Of a stretch of 64,000 nucleotides of DNA, positions 1 to 8,920 are shown piece after piece; the stretch's first letter is position 1; the number at the start of each line of letters is the position of its first letter. The notes beneath the pieces were generated by a model that saw nothing but the letters and a program-made list of their open reading frames with translations, was not told the DNA's origin and made no database searches. Position numbers and translations under genes: made by a program. The stretch comes from Bosea sp. OAE506 (GTDB lineage Bacteria > Pseudomonadota > Alphaproteobacteria > Rhizobiales > Beijerinckiaceae): positions 2,543,001-2,607,000 of the forward strand of contig NZ_JBEPOB010000001.1 in assembly GCF_040546595.1 (NCBI RefSeq), written 5' to 3'.

Positions 1-1
1 A

Positions 2-1315
2 GCGGGTTTCTCGGGCGACAGGATCGAGCCCGCGGTCGAACTCGCCGAACAGGGCGCGCTCGATTATCTCGTTTTCGAGTGCCTCGCCGAGCGAACCATC
101 GCGCTGGCTCAGCAGGCCCGCCGCCGGGACCCCGACAGCGGCTTCGATCCGCTTCTCGCAGCCCGGTTCGCTGCGGTGCTGCCGGCCTGCCGGGCCGCCG
201 GGACACGCATCGTTACCAATATGGGCGCGGCAAATCCGCTGGCGGCCGCCGCGGAGGCGCGGCGGGTCGCGCGCGAGAAGGGGCTTGGTCCGCTCGTCAT
301 CGCCGCCATCACGGGCGACGACGTGCTGGCGGCCCTCGATGGCGACTGCGTGATCGAGGAAACCGGGCAACGCATTGCCGATCTCGGCGACATTCTGGTT
401 TCGGCGAACGCCTATCTGGGGGCCGAGCCGATCGCCGAGGCGCTGGCGGGCGGAGCCGACATCGTCATCACCGGACGCGCCGCCGATCCCTCGCTCTATG
501 TCGGACCGATCCTGCACGCCTTCGGCTGGGCCGCCGATGACTGGAGCAGGCTCGGCCAGGCGACGCTGGCGGGCCATTTGCTCGAATGCGCCGGACAGGT
601 CACGGGGGGCTATTTCGCGGATCCCGGCTTCAAGGACGTTCCTGGACTGGCGAGGCTGGGTTTTCCGATCGGCGAGTTCAGCGAAGACGGCTCTCTGGTG
701 GTGACCAAGGTCGCCGGCAGCGGTGGCGTCGTTTCGCCCGCCACCTGCAAGGAGCAGATCCTCTACGAGGTGCATGATCCCGCGCGCTATCTGACGCCCG
801 ACGTGACAGCCGATTTCTCGCGCGTCCGTGTCGAGCCAATCGGGCCTGACCGGGTCGCCGTCAGCGGCGCGACCGGTCGTCCCCGGCCCGACGGGCTCAA
901 GGTCTCGCTCGGCCTGATGGAGGGCTTCATCGGCGAGGGGCAGATCTCCTATGCCGGGTCCGGTGCGGTGGGCCGCGCGGCCCTGGCCCGCGAGATCCTG
1001 CGGGAGCGGCTGTCGCGAACGGGCATCGCACCGCAGGACCTGCGCTGTGACCTCATCGGCCTCGATGCGCTGCATGGCGAGGCGCTGTCGGATGCCGGCG
1101 GCCGCGAGCCCTATGAGGTGCGCCTGCGCGTTGCCGCCCGCACGACCGATGCTGCCACCGCCGCGCTGATCGGCGCCGAGGTCGAGGCGCTTTACACCAA
1201 CGGGCCCGCCGGGGGCGGCGGCGTCAGCCGGCAGGTGCGGGAGGTGCTCGGCATCCGCTCCGTGACGATCCCGCGGACGAGCGTGCGTCCGATGATCACC
1301 TGGCTGGAGGCGTGA
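2..1315 (+). CDS. AtuA family (DUF1446) acyclic terpene utilisation protein, 5'-partial
   Basis: The reading frame is open from the left edge of the window and begins inside the conserved N-terminal motif AGFSGDRIEP, so only about ten to fifteen residues are missing. The family is named after AtuA of the citronellol/geraniol (acyclic terpene) pathway of Pseudomonas, but most members have no proven reaction. Further family hallmarks are TNMGAANP, the GRAADPSLYV block and the C-terminal GPAGGGG motif. The stop codon is followed after one base by the start of the small AtuA-like gene, so the two are translationally coupled; in many bacteria they are fused. Family membership is firm; the substrate is unknown. 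Confidence 0.85.
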   Translation, partial: AGFSGDRIEPAVELAEQGALDYLVFECLAERTIALAQQARRRDPDSGFDPLLAARFAAVLPACRAAGTRIVTNMGAANPLAAAAEARRVAREKGLGPLVIAAITGDDVLAALDGDCVIEETGQRIADLGDILVSANAYLGAEPIAEALAGGADIVITGRAADPSLYVGPILHAFGWAADDWSRLGQATLAGHLLECAGQVTGGYFADPGFKDVPGLARLGFPIGEFSEDGSLVVTKVAGSGGVVSPATCKEQILYEVHDPARYLTPDVTADFSRVRVEPIGPDRVAVSGATGRPRPDGLKVSLGLMEGFIGEGQISYAGSGAVGRAALAREILRERLSRTGIAPQDLRCDLIGLDALHGEALSDAGGREPYEVRLRVAARTTDAATAALIGAEVEALYTNGPAGGGGVSRQVREVLGIRSVTIPRTSVRPMITWLEA

Positions 1316-1316
1316 G

Positions 1317-1628
1317 ATGAAGCTGCGCGCCATTGCCCATTCGCGCTCCGGCGACAAGGGCGACGTCTCGAACCTCTCGCTGATCGCGCATGATCCCGCC
1401 GATTACCCGTTGCTGCTGCGCGAGGTCACGGCAGCGCGCGTCAAGGCGCATTTCGGCTCGCTCGTGGCGGGTGAGGTGATTCGCTACGAGGTCGAGAGCC
1501 TCGGCGCGCTGAATTTCGTGATGCGCCAGGCGCTGGGCGGCGGCGTGACGCGATCGCTGTGCCTCGACACCCACGGCAAGAGCCTGAGCTCGGCGCTGCT
1601 CGATCTCGAGATCGAGCCAGGCCCGTGA
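1317..1628 (+). CDS. AtuA-related small protein (C-terminal AtuA-like domain)
   Basis: This 103-residue protein matches the short domain that follows the DUF1446 domain in fused AtuA homologues. The diagnostic motif SRSGDKGD lies at about residues 10-17, followed by a central segment with LGALNFVMRQALGGG. It starts one base after the stop of the upstream gene. The two products probably act as a complex or successive domains of one enzyme. Function remains unproven; links to terpene or branched acyl-CoA breakdown come only from the family name. Confidence 0.8.
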   Translation: MKLRAIAHSRSGDKGDVSNLSLIAHDPADYPLLLREVTAARVKAHFGSLVAGEVIRYEVESLGALNFVMRQALGGGVTRSLCLDTHGKSLSSALLDLEIEPGP

Positions 1629-1681
1629 CCTACGGCGCAGAGACACCCGATCCAAGAAAAACAGCACAAGGAGGAAAAGCC

Positions 1682-2638
1682 ATGAAAACGATCATTGCCG
1701 CACTGGTCGCGGGACTTACGCTGGCGCTGCCGGCCGCCGCGCAGGACTTCCCGAGCCGCAGCATCAAATTCGTCGTGCCCTTTGCCGCGGGCAGCGCGAC
1801 CGATGCCGTTGCACGCATCCTCGGGGACCATGTTTCCAAGACCCTGGGCAAGCCGGTGGTGGTCGAGAACCTCGCCGGCGCGAGCGGCGTCATCGCCGCC
1901 CAGAACGTGGCCCGCGCCGAGCCGGACGGGCACACTGTCCTGATCACCACCAACACGACCCACGGCGCCAATCAGAGCCTGCTGAAATCGGTGCCCTATG
2001 ATGCGGTCGGCAGTTTCGAGGCGATCGGCAAGATCGGGACGATCACCCTGGCGCTGACGACCCACCCCTCCGTTCCGGCCAAGACCGTCGCCGAACTGGT
2101 GGCTTACGCCAAGGCCAATCCCGGAAAGCTGACCTTCGGTGCCGGGTCGAGCTCGTCGCGCATCGCCGGCGAGATGCTGAAGTCGCTAGCGGGCATCGAC
2201 CTGACCTATGTGCCCTATCGCAGCAATCCGCAGGCGATCACGGATCTGCTCGGCGGGCAGATCAACATCGTCTTCGCCGACATCTCCACGACGATGCCGC
2301 AGGTTCGCGCCGGCAAGGTCAACGGGCTGGCGGTTTCGACGGCCAATCGCAGTACGCTCGCGCCCGATCTGCCGACGATGGTCGAGGCCGGCGTGGCCGG
2401 CTATGATCTCGCGGCGTGGTTTGCCGCCTTTGCGCCGGCCAAGACCCCGAGGCCCACAGTCGAGGCGCTGCACAACGCGATCGCGGCGGCGCTGGCCGAC
2501 AAGCCAACGCAGGAGCGCCTCCTGGCGGCGGGCATCGAGCCCGAGGGCAGCGCGCCCGATGCGCTGAAGGCCTTCGTCGTCGCCGAGATCGCGAAATGGG
2601 CCGACATCGTCAAGAAGGCCGGCATCCAGCCCGAGTGA
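1682..2638 (+). CDS. Bug/TctC-family tripartite tricarboxylate transporter substrate-binding protein
   Basis: The 318-residue product has a signal peptide (about residues 1-20, ending PAAAQ) followed by the family signature FPSRSIKFVVPFAAGSATD and the central motif LTYVPYRSNPQAITDLLGGQ. Such periplasmic receptors bind carboxylates or related small molecules and deliver them to TctA/TctB membrane subunits; neither is in this window, so it is an orphan receptor here. The start at 1682 is preceded by AAGGAGG-like ribosome binding sequence and gives the signal peptide; longer in-frame versions lack support. It lies 53 bases after the AtuA pair and may supply their substrate. Confidence 0.88.
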   Translation: MKTIIAALVAGLTLALPAAAQDFPSRSIKFVVPFAAGSATDAVARILGDHVSKTLGKPVVVENLAGASGVIAAQNVARAEPDGHTVLITTNTTHGANQSLLKSVPYDAVGSFEAIGKIGTITLALTTHPSVPAKTVAELVAYAKANPGKLTFGAGSSSSRIAGEMLKSLAGIDLTYVPYRSNPQAITDLLGGQINIVFADISTTMPQVRAGKVNGLAVSTANRSTLAPDLPTMVEAGVAGYDLAAWFAAFAPAKTPRPTVEALHNAIAAALADKPTQERLLAAGIEPEGSAPDALKAFVVAEIAKWADIVKKAGIQPE

Positions 2639-2654
2639 GGCGTGGGGCGGCGGA

Positions 2655-3833
2655 TCAGACCGCCGCCGTCGCCAGCCGCTGCATCGCGCCCTCGCGGCCG
2701 CCGACGAGGATCTTCTCGTCCACCGCCTTGATGTCGCGCAGGCCGCAGAGCGCCATGGTGACGTCGAGCTCCTTGCGGATGATCTCGAGGCAGCGGGTAA
2801 CGCCGGCCTCGCCCATCGCGCCGAGCCCGTAGAGGAAGGCGCGGCCGATGAAGGTGCCGTGCGCGCCGAGCGCCAGTGCCTTGATCACGTCCTGGCCCGA
2901 GCGGATGCCGCCGTCGAAGAGCACCTCGATGCGGTTGCCGACCTGGTCGACGATGGTGGGCAGGGCCTCGATCGAGGAGAGGGCGCCGTCGAGCTGCCGG
3001 CCGCCATGGTTGGAGACGATCAGCGCGTCGGCGCCGCTCTGCGCGGCGAGTTCGGCATCCTCTGGGTCAAGGATGCCCTTGATGATGAGCTTGCCGCCCC
3101 ACTGGTCCTTGATCCGCTTGACGTCGTCCCAATCGAGCTTCGGGTCGAACTGGTCGGCGGTCCAGGAGGAGAGGGAGGACATGTCGGCGACGCCCGAGAC
3201 ATGGCCGACGATGTTGCCGAAGCTGCGCCGCGGAGTGTCGAGCATTTTCAGACACCAGCGCGGCTTGGTCGCGAGGTTGATCAGGTTGGCGAGCGTCGGC
3301 TTGGGCGGAGCGGAGAGGCCGTTGCGGATGTCCTTGTGGCGCTGGCCGAGGATCTGCAGGTCGAGCGTCAGGACGAGCGCCGAGACGCCGGCGCGCCGGG
3401 CCCGCTCGATCAGCCGCGCGCTGAAATCGCGGTCCTTCATCACATAGAGCTGGAACCAGAACGGGTTGCCGACATGGTTGGCGATGTCCTCGATCGAGCA
3501 GATGCTCATGGTCGAGAGGGTGAAGGGCACGCCCGCCTTGGCGGCGGCCTTGGCGGCCAGGATCTCGCCATCGGGATGCTGCATCCCGGTCATGCCGGTG
3601 GGGGCGAGCGCGACGGGCATCGTGACCTTCTCGCCGATCATGGTCGATTCCAGCGTGCGGTTGGTCATGTCGACCGCGACGCGCTGGCGCAGCTTGACCT
3701 TGGCGAAATCGGTCTCGTTGGCGCGGTAGGTGCCTTCGGTCCAGGCGCCGGAATCGGCGTAATCGTAGAACATGCGCGGGACACGGCGCTTCGCCAGCAG
3801 GCGCAGGTCTTCGATGGTCAGGGGCTGGGCCAT
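2655..3833 (-). CDS. lldD: FMN-dependent alpha-hydroxy-acid dehydrogenase (L-lactate dehydrogenase type)
   Basis: This 392-residue protein belongs to the FMN-dependent alpha-hydroxy acid oxidase/dehydrogenase family, which oxidises L-lactate or similar acids to 2-keto acids. It has the active-site block SNHGGRQLD (about 274-282, catalytic His276 and Arg279), the FMN-binding Lys in LIIKGI (about 252), and the phosphate-binding DGGIRSG and GRAFLYG motifs. The N-terminal FYDYADSGA sequence is also typical. It stands alone on the minus strand. L-lactate is the best guess; glycolate, mandelate or another hydroxy acid cannot be excluded. Confidence 0.88.
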   Translation of the reverse strand: MAQPLTIEDLRLLAKRRVPRMFYDYADSGAWTEGTYRANETDFAKVKLRQRVAVDMTNRTLESTMIGEKVTMPVALAPTGMTGMQHPDGEILAAKAAAKAGVPFTLSTMSICSIEDIANHVGNPFWFQLYVMKDRDFSARLIERARRAGVSALVLTLDLQILGQRHKDIRNGLSAPPKPTLANLINLATKPRWCLKMLDTPRRSFGNIVGHVSGVADMSSLSSWTADQFDPKLDWDDVKRIKDQWGGKLIIKGILDPEDAELAAQSGADALIVSNHGGRQLDGALSSIEALPTIVDQVGNRIEVLFDGGIRSGQDVIKALALGAHGTFIGRAFLYGLGAMGEAGVTRCLEIIRKELDVTMALCGLRDIKAVDEKILVGGREGAMQRLATAAV

Positions 3834-3918
3834 GGTGTCGAGCCTCGTCGCTTTGGGTCACCCGCGGCGGTGACTCGCATGCGCCGCCGCGGGGCGCAAG
3901 ACCGGCGATCCGCCGCGG

Positions 3919-4548
3919 TCAGGACACGCCCATATAGCGGCCCGGCTTGTGGTTCATGCCGAGCACCGCATTGAGGACGAGCGTGCCGATCAGCGAGATC
4001 GCCAGCCGGTCGGGCGGGAGGACAAAGGCTGCCGCCAGGAAGATGCCGGCGTCGATGGAAAGCTGGACCCAGCCGGCGCGCCAGCCGCGCTTCTCCTGCA
4101 GATAAAGCGCGAGGATGTTGACGCCGCCGATGGCGGTGCGGTGGCGGGCTAGCGCGAGCAGTCCGAGCCCCATGATGCTGCCGCCGGCCAGCGCCGCATA
4201 GAGCGGCTGGACGCTGGCGATGTCGAGCCAGAGCGGCGTCGCCTGGACCAGCAGCGAGACGATGCCCACGGCGACGAAGGTGCGCAGGGTGAAGGGCAGG
4301 CCCATGCGGCGGAAGGCGAGCCAGTAGAAGGGCAGGTTGACCGCCGAGAAGAGCAGGCCGAAATTGAGCCCGGTCGCATATTGCAGCAGCAGGGCGAGCC
4401 CCGCCGCGCCGCCGGTCATGATCGTCGCCTTGGCGAAGAGCGCGATGCCGATCGAGACCATCAGCGTCCCCAGCAGGATCGCCAGCGCGTCTTCATAGAG
4501 CCGGTGCCGCTCCGTCGACGAGGCGAGGGGGGCGGTGGTCTGTGGCAT
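3919..4548 (-). CDS. YitT family membrane protein
   Basis: The 209-residue protein is very hydrophobic, with about five or six predicted membrane helices. It carries the family patterns GIALFAKATIMTGGAAGLALLLQY near the N terminus and GSIMGLGLLALARHRTAIGG in the middle. YitT/DUF161 proteins have no settled function; some resemble transporters. It reads divergently from the beta-glucosidase gene about 170 bases away. I cannot assign a substrate. Confidence 0.8.
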   Translation of the reverse strand: MPQTTAPLASSTERHRLYEDALAILLGTLMVSIGIALFAKATIMTGGAAGLALLLQYATGLNFGLLFSAVNLPFYWLAFRRMGLPFTLRTFVAVGIVSLLVQATPLWLDIASVQPLYAALAGGSIMGLGLLALARHRTAIGGVNILALYLQEKRGWRAGWVQLSIDAGIFLAAAFVLPPDRLAISLIGTLVLNAVLGMNHKPGRYMGVS

Positions 4549-4717
4549 GGCGGGATGTTCCGATTCAGGGCGCGTTCAGCCGGAGCCTGCGATGCAACGG
4601 GCGAGCCAGCGGCGTGGCGGGCCGGGATGGTTGAGCCGGTCCGGGCATTCCTGTAGGGCGGCGTTCGACGCCCGTCACCTGTCTCGCTGTCCGTCCGGCC
4701 CGGTCTCCTGTCGAAAG

Positions 4718-6961
4718 ATGCGCTTCATGATCCCGCGGCTCGCCGCCACGCTCCTCGTCCTCGGCCTGCTCCTGCCGGCATCCCTGACCGTTGCTCCCGC
4801 GCAGACGGCAGCCGTCCCACCGGCGACGCCCGTCGCCTGGAAGACCGGTGCGGAGTCCAGGGCGATCGAGCGGCGCATCGACGCGCTGCTGGCAAAGATG
4901 ACGCTGGAGGAAAAGGTCGGACAGCTGCATCTGTCGGGGCGCGGCGACGGCTTCGACATCAGCCAGATCAAGGCCGGGCGCATGGGCGCGGTGATGAACT
5001 TCGTCGTGCCGGCGGAGGTGCTGGCGGTGCAGAAGGCGGTGCGCGAGAGCCGCCTCAAGATCCCGCTGATCATCGGGCTCGACGCGGTCCATGGCTTCTC
5101 GACCTATTTCCCGCTGCCGCTCGGCCAGGCTTCGAGCTGGAATCCGGCGCTGATTGAGCAGGCAGCCTACTGGACCGGGCGCGAGGCATCGGCTGCCGGC
5201 ATCAACTGGACCTTCGCGCCGATGGTCGACATGTCGCGCGATCCACGCTGGGGTCGCGTTCTCGAGGGCGCGGGCGAGGACGTGCATCTGGCGTCCGTCG
5301 TCGCGGCGGCGCGGACGCGCGGCTACCAGCGCGGCGGTGTCGCGACCTCCGTGAAGCATTTCGTCGGCTATGGTGCGGGCGAGGCGGGGCGCGACTACAA
5401 CTCGACCTGGATCCCGACGAGCCAGCTCCACGACCTGCATCTGCCGCCCTTCAAGGCGTCGTTCGATGCCGGGTCGATGACCGCGATGGCGGCCTTCAAC
5501 GCGCTCAACGGCATGCCCTCGACCGCCCATCGCGGGATGCTGACGGACCTATTGCGCGGGCAATGGGGCTTCCGGGGCTTCGTGACCTCGGATTTCGGCT
5601 CGATCACCGAGTTGCGCCTGCACGGCATCGCCAAGGACGATGCCGAAGCCGCGCGCAAGGCGCTGCTCGCCGGCATCGACATGGACATGATGGGCGACGT
5701 CTACCACAAGCACCTCGCCGCCGAGGTGAAGGCCGGTCGCGTGCCGTTAAAGGCGTTGGACGAGGCGGTGCGGCGGGTGCTGCGGGTCAAGTTCCATCTT
5801 GGCCTGTTCGAGAAGCCCGATGTCGATCCCGCTGCCGCGCCGGCGCTGATGCAGACGGAAGGCGCGCGCCAGGTGGCGCTGCAGGCGGCGCGGGAAGGCG
5901 CGATGCTGCTCAAGAATGGCGGTGGCGTCCTGCCGATCGGCTCTTCGGTCAAATCCGTCGCCGTCATCGGCGCGATGGCGCGCCCCGAGGACGAGCGGGT
6001 CTGGACCGACCCTGCCGGGCTCGGCCGCCGCACCGTCCAGGGCCTGCCCGAGGCCCTGAAGGAGCGCCTCCCGGCTGATGTCGCCGTCACCTATGAACCG
6101 GCCTTCACCAAGGCCTGCGGAACGGAGTTCGCCGACAAGGAGGCCGCCATCCGCGCCGCCGCTGCGAGCGACCTCGTCGTCGCGATGCTCGGCGAGGATT
6201 GCGAGTTCATGGGGGAGGGGGCCTCGCGCACGAAGCTCGACTTGCCGGGCGTTCAGCAGCCCTTGCTCGAGGCGCTGGTGGCCACCGGCAAGCCGGTCGT
6301 GCTGGTGCTGGCGACCGGGCGCCCGCTCGTCCTGACCTGGGCCGATGCCCATGTCGCCGCGATCCTGCAGACCTTCCATGGCGGCACGGAAGGGCGCACC
6401 GCCATCGCCGACATCCTGAGCGGCAAGGTCAATCCCTCAGGCCGCGTGCCGATGAGCTTCCCGCGCTCTGTCGGGCAGATCCCGGTCTATTACGACCACC
6501 TGCCGACGGGGCGGCCGCAGAAGATCCGCCAGCGCTATGAATCGATCTTCATGGACGAGGCGAACGAGCCGCTCTACCCGTTCGGCCACGGCCTCTCCTA
6601 CACGGCCTTCACCTATGCGAATGCCCGCGTGTCGCGGCCGTCCATGGGGCTCGACGGCAGCGTCGAGGTGTCGGTCGACGTCACTAACACCGGCACCCGC
6701 GAGGGGCAGGAGGTTGTGCAGCTCTATATCCGCCAGCCGGTCGCGAGCCGCTCGCGCCCCGTGCGCGAACTGAAGGGCTTCGACAAGCCGATGCTGCGCC
6801 TGGGCGAGACTCGGACGGTGCGGTTCAGGCTCGAGGCGCGGCATCTCGGCGCACATGACGAGGCCGGCCGCTACGTCGTCGAGCCCGGTCTCATCGAGAT
6901 ATATCTAGGCGGATCGTCGCAAACCTCGCTGATGACGCAGGTGACGTTGACCAAGTCTTGA
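4718..6961 (+). CDS. bglX: Periplasmic beta-glucosidase, glycoside hydrolase family 3
   Basis: The product (747 residues from this start) is close in length to E. coli BglX. It has a signal peptide ending near APAQT, a family 3 TIM-barrel domain with the KHFVGYGAGEAGRDYN block, the nucleophile motif VTSDFGS (Asp about 292), a second alpha/beta domain with GEDCEFMGEGASRTKLDLPG, and a C-terminal fibronectin-like domain beginning near YPFGHGLSYT. It hydrolyses terminal beta-glucosides in the periplasm. The frame is open about 180 bases further upstream, but only the 4718 start gives a normal signal peptide. The nucleophile context is SDF rather than the more common SDW or SDH. Confidence 0.92.
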   Translation: MRFMIPRLAATLLVLGLLLPASLTVAPAQTAAVPPATPVAWKTGAESRAIERRIDALLAKMTLEEKVGQLHLSGRGDGFDISQIKAGRMGAVMNFVVPAEVLAVQKAVRESRLKIPLIIGLDAVHGFSTYFPLPLGQASSWNPALIEQAAYWTGREASAAGINWTFAPMVDMSRDPRWGRVLEGAGEDVHLASVVAAARTRGYQRGGVATSVKHFVGYGAGEAGRDYNSTWIPTSQLHDLHLPPFKASFDAGSMTAMAAFNALNGMPSTAHRGMLTDLLRGQWGFRGFVTSDFGSITELRLHGIAKDDAEAARKALLAGIDMDMMGDVYHKHLAAEVKAGRVPLKALDEAVRRVLRVKFHLGLFEKPDVDPAAAPALMQTEGARQVALQAAREGAMLLKNGGGVLPIGSSVKSVAVIGAMARPEDERVWTDPAGLGRRTVQGLPEALKERLPADVAVTYEPAFTKACGTEFADKEAAIRAAAASDLVVAMLGEDCEFMGEGASRTKLDLPGVQQPLLEALVATGKPVVLVLATGRPLVLTWADAHVAAILQTFHGGTEGRTAIADILSGKVNPSGRVPMSFPRSVGQIPVYYDHLPTGRPQKIRQRYESIFMDEANEPLYPFGHGLSYTAFTYANARVSRPSMGLDGSVEVSVDVTNTGTREGQEVVQLYIRQPVASRSRPVRELKGFDKPMLRLGETRTVRFRLEARHLGAHDEAGRYVVEPGLIEIYLGGSSQTSLMTQVTLTKS

Positions 6962-7090
6962 TCGGAGACGGTTTAAACGGCTGCGCTTTGCTCTCGACAA
7001 CCAAGACATTTCGGACAATCCTTGCTGCTGTGGCTGTCGGCCAGAGCAACCGGCCGCCGCAACGACGCTTAGGCTTCAAGGGATGCGGCG

Positions 7091-7294
7091 ATGGCGACCG
7101 GGACCGTCAAGTGGTTCAATACAGAAAAGGGCTTCGGCTTCATTCAGCCTGCTGATGGCGGCAAGGATGTGTTCGTGCACATCACTGCCGTTAAGGAAGC
7201 GGGCATGATGACGCTGACCGAGGGGCAGAAAGTCTCGTTCGAACTGAAAACCGAACGGGGCAAGACGGCGGCGGGCTCGCTGCAACTGCTGTGA
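7091..7294 (+). CDS. CspA-family cold shock protein
   Basis: This 67-residue protein is a single OB-fold cold-shock domain. It contains the RNP1 motif KGFGFI and RNP2 motif VFVHI, with the typical start ATGTVKWFN. Such proteins bind single-stranded RNA or DNA and act as RNA chaperones. The roughly 130 bases upstream have no gene and probably contain the promoter and 5' untranslated region, but I cannot tell whether this copy is cold-induced. Confidence 0.93.
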   Translation: MATGTVKWFNTEKGFGFIQPADGGKDVFVHITAVKEAGMMTLTEGQKVSFELKTERGKTAAGSLQLL

Positions 7295-7342
7295 CCCGCG
7301 GCCGCGGTTGACAGCGTCGTCGGCGGACAGCATGCCGCCGAT

Positions 7343-7945
7343 GTGAAAAACACGCCCGTCATCGGCCGCGTCGCCAGTGTTCTCGTCGCGTCGGGACAAT
7401 CCCCGTCACGGCACCCTTTTGTCACGGCGGAAGCCGCGACGCTGACCCTCGATCACGCCGGCATCGTCGGCGATCTCCATGCTGGTCCGACACGGCGATC
7501 GGGCCCGCGCGAAGCCTGGCTCCCGCGGGGCTTACCACTCCGCAACGACCGCCAGCTCTCGGCGCTGTGCCCTGACGAACTGGCCGTGATCGCCGCGGCG
7601 CTCGATCTCCCTGCGCTGCCGCCCGACTGGCTCGGCGGGAACCTCCTGATCGAGGGCGTGCCGGGCTTCTCCCGCATCGCGCCGGGCAGCCGGCTCGCCA
7701 TCGGTGGCGGCTGGGGTGGGGCGGGCCGCTTCGACGGCAGCGCGATCCTGCATGTGGAAGCCTACAACCTCCCCTGTCGGCGTGCGGGTGCGGCGGTCGC
7801 GGCGGCGAGCGGGCGCCCGGAACTGCTGTTCCGCTTCGTGAAGGCGGCTGCGAGCCTGCGCGGGCTGGTGCTGAGCGTTGATCTGCCCGGCCCGATCACG
7901 CCGGGCGACGCGGTGGTGCTGATCCCGCCCGTCACCGCCAGCTAG
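7343..7945 (+). CDS. MOSC domain-containing protein
   Basis: The 200-residue protein resembles MOSC-domain sulfurtransferase-like proteins: an N-terminal beta-rich part with LDHAGIVGDLHAGPTRR, a middle WLGGNLLIEG motif, and a C-terminal RGLVLSVDLPGPITPGDAV segment. MOSC domains are found in molybdenum cofactor sulfurase and often bind pyridoxal-derived or sulfur groups through a conserved Cys; here the candidate is the Cys in YNLPCRRAG. It starts with GTG because the nearby ATG codons are out of frame. The substrate is unknown. Its stop codon overlaps that of the convergent transporter gene. Confidence 0.78.
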   Translation: MKNTPVIGRVASVLVASGQSPSRHPFVTAEAATLTLDHAGIVGDLHAGPTRRSGPREAWLPRGLPLRNDRQLSALCPDELAVIAAALDLPALPPDWLGGNLLIEGVPGFSRIAPGSRLAIGGGWGGAGRFDGSAILHVEAYNLPCRRAGAAVAAASGRPELLFRFVKAAASLRGLVLSVDLPGPITPGDAVVLIPPVTAS

Positions 7946-8808
7946 CGAGCCAAGCGCCGGGCCCCGGCGACGCAGGCCGCGACGGCCGCCGACGCCATCA
8001 GCATCGGCCAGGTCACCGTCTCGCCCAGCAGCAGCCCCGCCAGCGCGAGGCCGAAGAAGGGCTGCAGCAGCTGCAACTGCCCGACCGCCGCGATGCCGCC
8101 CTGGGCGAGCCCGCGATACCAGAAGACGAAGCCGATCAGCATGCTGAAGAGCGAGACATAAGCGAGGCCGAGCCAGGCGGGCAGGCCCGTTGCCAAGAGG
8201 CTGTCGGGGCGCAGCACCAACGCGGCGCTCGCCGTCACGGGGAGCGCCAGCAGCAGTGCCCAGGAGATGACCTGCCAGCCGCCGAGCCGCCGCGACAGCG
8301 TCGCGCCCTCGGCATAGCCCCAGCCGCAGACGACGATGGCCGCGAGCATCAGCAGGTCTCCGGTCGGCGCGGCAGCGAAGCCTTGTGTCAGGGCGAAGCC
8401 GACGACCAGCGCGCTGCCGAGGCCCGACAGCAGCCAGAAGGCCGGACGGGGCCGCTCACCGCCGCGCAGCACGCCGAAGAGTGCGGTCGCGAGCGGCAGC
8501 AGGCCGATGAAGACGATCGAATGTGCCGCCGTGACGTGGCGGAGCGCCAGCGCCGTCAGCAGCGGGAAGCCGATGACGACGCAGAGCGAGACGATCAGCA
8601 GCGGCAGCAGATCGGTGCGCGATGGGCGCTTCTCGCGAAAGAGGAGCAGGAGCGCGAGCCCGAGAAGGCCTGCGATGGCAGCGCGGGCGAGCGTCAGGAA
8701 GACCGGGTCGAAATCCGCCACCGCCACCCGCGTCGCCGGCAGCGATCCCGCGAAGATGATCACCCCCAGCAGCCCATTCATTAGGCCGCTCGTCCTGTCG
8801 TCGATCAT
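7942..8808 (-). CDS. EamA/DMT-family transporter
   Basis: The 288-residue protein has about ten hydrophobic helices arranged as two EamA repeats, as in drug/metabolite exporters such as RhaT and RarD relatives. Repeat ends show the family patterns AAHSIVFIGLLPLATALFG and QLQLLQPFFGLALAGLLLGE. The gene is transcribed divergently from a MocR-type regulator 112 bases away, a common arrangement in which the regulator controls the transporter. The transported compound, probably an amino acid or amine-like metabolite, cannot be read from sequence. Confidence 0.85.
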   Translation of the reverse strand: MIDDRTSGLMNGLLGVIIFAGSLPATRVAVADFDPVFLTLARAAIAGLLGLALLLLFREKRPSRTDLLPLLIVSLCVVIGFPLLTALALRHVTAAHSIVFIGLLPLATALFGVLRGGERPRPAFWLLSGLGSALVVGFALTQGFAAAPTGDLLMLAAIVVCGWGYAEGATLSRRLGGWQVISWALLLALPVTASAALVLRPDSLLATGLPAWLGLAYVSLFSMLIGFVFWYRGLAQGGIAAVGQLQLLQPFFGLALAGLLLGETVTWPMLMASAAVAACVAGARRLAR

Positions 8809-8920
8809 GCTGTTTCCGCTTCGTCCATCGAGCGGTCATCGCCGGGGACGGCCCCTATCTGCCAGAGACAGGGTCGGACAATTCGGGCAAACTGTACCGG
8901 TGACAGGTGGGAACAGTTCC
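8809..8920. promoter_or_regulatory. Divergent control region with palindromic motifs for the MocR regulator
   Basis: The 112-base gap between the transporter and regulator genes carries an exact inverted repeat, AACTGT at 8890-8895 and ACAGTT at 8913-8918. It also holds a perfect 5-1-5 palindrome, GGAACAGTTCC, at 8910-8920 that touches the regulator's ATG. The ACCGGT at 8896-8901 is a further small palindrome between the arms. These are good candidates for autoregulatory operator sites. That the regulator binds here is inference from position. Confidence 0.55.

Noticed and set aside
4535..4717. Upstream extension of the beta-glucosidase
   Set aside because: It would remove the signal peptide from the N terminus and overlaps the divergent YitT gene.
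8336..8920. Upstream extension of the MocR regulator
   Set aside because: It runs antisense through the transporter gene; the winged helix starts soon after the ATG at 8921.
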